From positions 124,001 through 188,000 of the forward strand of contig NZ_CP082288.1 of the NCBI RefSeq assembly GCF_019880245.1: a DNA stretch of 64,000 nt. The letters are read 5' to 3'. Shown piece by piece: positions 61,773 through 64,000 of the stretch. The position numbers and the translations under genes are program-made. The stretch's first letter is position 1. Every line of letters starts with the position of its first letter. The notes beneath the pieces are model-generated. The model did no database searches. It was not told where the DNA came from and saw only the letters and a list, made by a program, of their open reading frames with translations. Origin of the DNA: Halobaculum roseum. Its GTDB lineage: Archaea > Halobacteriota > Halobacteria > Halobacteriales > Haloferacaceae.

Positions 61773-63587
61773 TCACTCTACCGTCACACTCTTTGCCAGA
61801 TTGCGGGGTTTGTCGATCGACCGATTCAGGACGTTCGCCACGTAGTACGAGACGAGTTGCAGCTGGACGTTCGCGAGGATTCCCGCGACGTCCGGATGTG
61901 TCTCCGGGACGGCCAGGAACTCGTCGACGGCGGCGGCGACGTTGTCGGCCGACTCGGGGGCGACGCCGATCACCGGCGCACCGCGCGAGCGGACCTCCTC
62001 GACGTTGTTGAGCGTCTTCCTGTCGTGTTTTCCGGAGAACACCGCGACGACGGGCGTCTCCGATGTCACCAGTGCGAGCGGGCCGTGTTTCAGCTCGCCC
62101 GCGGAGAACCCCTCGGCGTGCTCGTAGGAGATCTCTTTGAGCTTCAGCGCCCCCTCACGCGCGACCGGGTACGCGACGCCGCGGCCGATGAAGAAGTGCC
62201 CGTCGCTGCCGGCGTACCTGTTCGCCAGCGACGACGCCGTCGAGTCCCGGATCACCCGATTGACCAGGTCCGGGAGCTCCTGCAACGCCGACAGGACCGC
62301 CTCGCTGTCCTCGCTCGGTGTTCCCGTGACGTCGGCCACGAGCCGCTCGATGACGAGCGCCAGCGTGGCGACCTGCGAGGAGAACGTCTTGGTCGCGGCG
62401 ACGCCGATCTCCGGGCCCGCCCGGATGAACAGCGCCTCGTCTGCCTCGCGGGCGGCCGTCGATCCGACGACGTTCGTCACCGCGAGCGTCCGCGCCCCGC
62501 GCGCGTTCGCGCTCCGCAACGACGCGAGCGTGTCAGCCGTCTCGCCGCTTTGGGTGACTGCGATGACGAGCGTGTCCTCCGAGACCGGCGCCGGCGTCGT
62601 GGCGTACTCCCCTGCCGTGAACGCGTGCGCGGGGATGCCGCGGTCCCGGAGGAGCTGTTGTGCGTACATCGAGGCGTGATGTGAGGTTCCACACGAGAGG
62701 AAGTGGACTTCCGAAACGCCGTCGAAGGCTCCCGCCGGGAACTCCTCGAGGTCGACGCGACCGTCGTCGGTGATCCGGCCGTTGATCGTTCGCTCCAGCG
62801 CCTCCGGCTGCTCGTTGATCTCCTTGAGCATGTAGTGGTCGTAGCCGCCGCGCTCGGCGTCCTCCGACCCCCAATCGACGGTGTCTATCGGCCGGGAGAC
62901 GGGGTCGCCGTCCACGTCGGTGATCGAGTGTTCGCCGGGGGTGAGCCGGACGACGTCGCCGTCGTGGAGATACACCACGCGTGACGTGAACTCGATGAAC
63001 GACGGCACGTCGCTGGCGAGGAATCGACGCCCGTCGTCGACGCCGAGCACCAGGGGCGAACCCTGCCGGGTCGCGAAGATCGCCTCGGTCCCGTCGATCA
63101 GGGCCGCGATGGCGTAGCTCCCCTCCAGGCGGTCGACAGCTGCCCGAAACGCCGCCTCGGGGGGCTTGCCAGCGGCCAACTCGCTCTCGATGAGATGGGG
63201 GATCACCTCCGTGTCGGTCTCGCTGGTGAACAGGTGTCCGGCCGCCGAGAGTTCGCCGCGGAGCTCGGCGTAGTTCTCGATGATCCCGTTGTGCACGACC
63301 GCGACGGATGCGGTACAGTCGGTGTGCGGGTGAGCGTTCTCGTCGGTCGGCGCTCCGTGCGTGCTCCACCGTGTGTGGCCGACGCCGAACTCCCCGCGGA
63401 GGTCGACGCCGTCGACCTCCGCGACAAGCTCGTCGATGCCGCCCTCGCGCTTGTGGACGCGAACGCCGGCGCCGTTGAGCGTGGCGATCCCGGCGGAGTC
63501 GTAACCTCGGTATTCGAGGTTCTTCAGCCCGGTAAGCACGGTATCGACGACATCGTCGTCGCCGACGCAGGCGGTAATCCCGCACAT
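61773..63587 (-). CDS. glmS: Glutamine-fructose-6-phosphate transaminase (isomerising)
   Basis: A 604-residue GlmS, normal length. N-terminal Ntn glutaminase with Cys2 (MCGITACVGDDDVVDTVLTG) and RGYDSAGIATL, GHTRWSTHGAP. Two SIS domains follow (FLSCGTSHHASMYAQQLLRD, TQSGETADTLASLRSANARG; FFIGRGVAYPVAREGALKLK). It makes glucosamine-6-phosphate from fructose-6-phosphate and glutamine for UDP-GlcNAc and glycan synthesis. The C-terminal PRNLAKSVTVE is the expected end. Confidence 0.95.
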   Translation of the reverse strand: MCGITACVGDDDVVDTVLTGLKNLEYRGYDSAGIATLNGAGVRVHKREGGIDELVAEVDGVDLRGEFGVGHTRWSTHGAPTDENAHPHTDCTASVAVVHNGIIENYAELRGELSAAGHLFTSETDTEVIPHLIESELAAGKPPEAAFRAAVDRLEGSYAIAALIDGTEAIFATRQGSPLVLGVDDGRRFLASDVPSFIEFTSRVVYLHDGDVVRLTPGEHSITDVDGDPVSRPIDTVDWGSEDAERGGYDHYMLKEINEQPEALERTINGRITDDGRVDLEEFPAGAFDGVSEVHFLSCGTSHHASMYAQQLLRDRGIPAHAFTAGEYATTPAPVSEDTLVIAVTQSGETADTLASLRSANARGARTLAVTNVVGSTAAREADEALFIRAGPEIGVAATKTFSSQVATLALVIERLVADVTGTPSEDSEAVLSALQELPDLVNRVIRDSTASSLANRYAGSDGHFFIGRGVAYPVAREGALKLKEISYEHAEGFSAGELKHGPLALVTSETPVVAVFSGKHDRKTLNNVEEVRSRGAPVIGVAPESADNVAAAVDEFLAVPETHPDVAGILANVQLQLVSYYVANVLNRSIDKPRNLAKSVTVE

Positions 63588-63941
63588 CAGCGATCGCCCG
63601 CTCCCCGGCGACGTACTCCGGTATTCCCGTGATTACTCGGCGCGTGTTCCTCCTGGCGTCGTGCCGTCAGTCCGGCGCGGTGGCGTGTACAGATCATGGT
63701 CAGGCCGAACGGATAGCGTCCGGGGTAACATGCGCCAATCCCGGCAGTCGGGCATTGTTATTAGGCTGTTACGTCCAAATAGCGGCGGTTGCGCGTCTCT
63801 AACGCCGAAATACGACCGATCTCGTTCGGGACCGGATCCGGCGAGGAACGAGCGAGTGATCGAAATGGGCAGTGGGCTGGTACCTAACCGCACATATAAT
63901 CTCTATAACAATACAAGTAGGTCCGACAGTAACAGCCGGGT
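63588..63941. other. Divergent promoter region of glmS and the right-edge gene
   Basis: AT-rich near 63890-63915 with TATA-like CATATAATC (63893-63901) and CTATAAC for the plus-strand gene. No other gene supported. Confidence 0.4.
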
Positions 63942-64000
63942 ATGCTCGGGGTACTTGCGTCGGGAGGGGAGATCGGAACCGCGTACGCGCCGTCGACATC
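63942..64000 (+). CDS. Start of an unidentified gene, cut by the right edge
   Basis: ATG followed by 19 in-frame codons (MLGVLASGGEIGTAYAPSTS) up to the edge. A TATA-like box lies about 40 nt before the ATG and the frame has G/C third positions. Product cannot be recognised from so little. Confidence 0.4.
   Translation, partial: MLGVLASGGEIGTAYAPST

Noticed and set aside
1-64000. tRNA, rRNA and CRISPR arrays
   Set aside because: No tRNA cloverleaf with a T-loop, no rRNA motif and no regularly spaced direct repeats were found by reading; a tRNA scan would be needed to exclude a single tRNA.

Overview
This 64 kb window is chromosome-like DNA from a halophilic archaeon (class Halobacteria). 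The evidence is high G+C with G/C at third codon positions, acidic proteins rich in Asp, Glu and Thr, many starts with no ribosome binding site and a TATA-like box about 25-35 nt upstream, Tat-type (RR) signals on secreted lipoproteins, Bat-type HTH regulators, and haloarchaeal families such as DUF2270, DUF7344, the 2Fe-2S ferredoxin with a haloarchaeal N-terminal extension, and small CxxC zinc proteins. No rRNA, tRNA or CRISPR array was recognised by reading.

Layout. 1-1400: truncated HTH regulator and a DUF2270 membrane protein, then a solitary right-end hairpin of an IS200/IS605-type element. 1743-23323: a catabolic island with PrpF-like isomerase, PrpB-like lyase, MFS carrier, a lone fused peptide-type ABC ATPase, a CitE-like lyase, two unusual MBL-fold proteins with a tiny His-rich ORF between them, a mandelate-racemase-like enzyme, an ADP-forming acyl-CoA synthetase, a complete Dpp-type ABC operon, a Bat-type regulator and an aconitase. 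Together these read as uptake and breakdown of an unidentified organic acid, probably a branched di- or tricarboxylate, ending in CoA thioesters and central metabolites.

23742-30744: accessory zone with a Gfo/Idh oxidoreductase, tandem and inverted repeats, decayed genes, small acidic proteins, a second Bat-type regulator, a TraB-like protein, Hsp20 and a phosphoribosyltransferase. 30862-36718: MaoC-like hydratase, alpha/beta hydrolase, acyl-CoA ligase, an SDR that lacks its NNAG segment, a third Bat-type regulator, a glutamine amidotransferase-like protein and a universal stress protein.

37327-44001: a co-translated branched-chain-type ABC importer (SBP, two ATPases, two permeases) whose last overlapping gene is a KAS III-like enzyme; then a PQQ-propeller lipoprotein and an acyl-CoA dehydrogenase. 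The dehydrogenase gene overlaps a run of three genes for an ApgM-like phosphoglycerate mutase, a SelD-like PurM-superfamily protein and an NMN adenylyltransferase. 50290-52000: an apparently intact IS200/IS605 element (tnpA and tnpB). 52374-55551: a 2-oxoacid dehydrogenase operon with E2 split into a lipoyl protein and a catalytic protein, and no E3. 55838-64000: secreted sugar-isomerase-like protein with a TGP-rich tail, J-domain/ferredoxin fusion, HTH regulators, three small proteins, a membrane protein, GlmS, and the first codons of a further gene.

The most unusual items are the island built around PrpF, PrpB-like lyase and aconitase; the His-rich mini-ORF with codon-phased repeats; the ApgM/SelD-like/NadM gene run; the split E2; the internally deleted SDR; and the solitary transposon end. 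Functions beyond family level are inference from the sequence and context.
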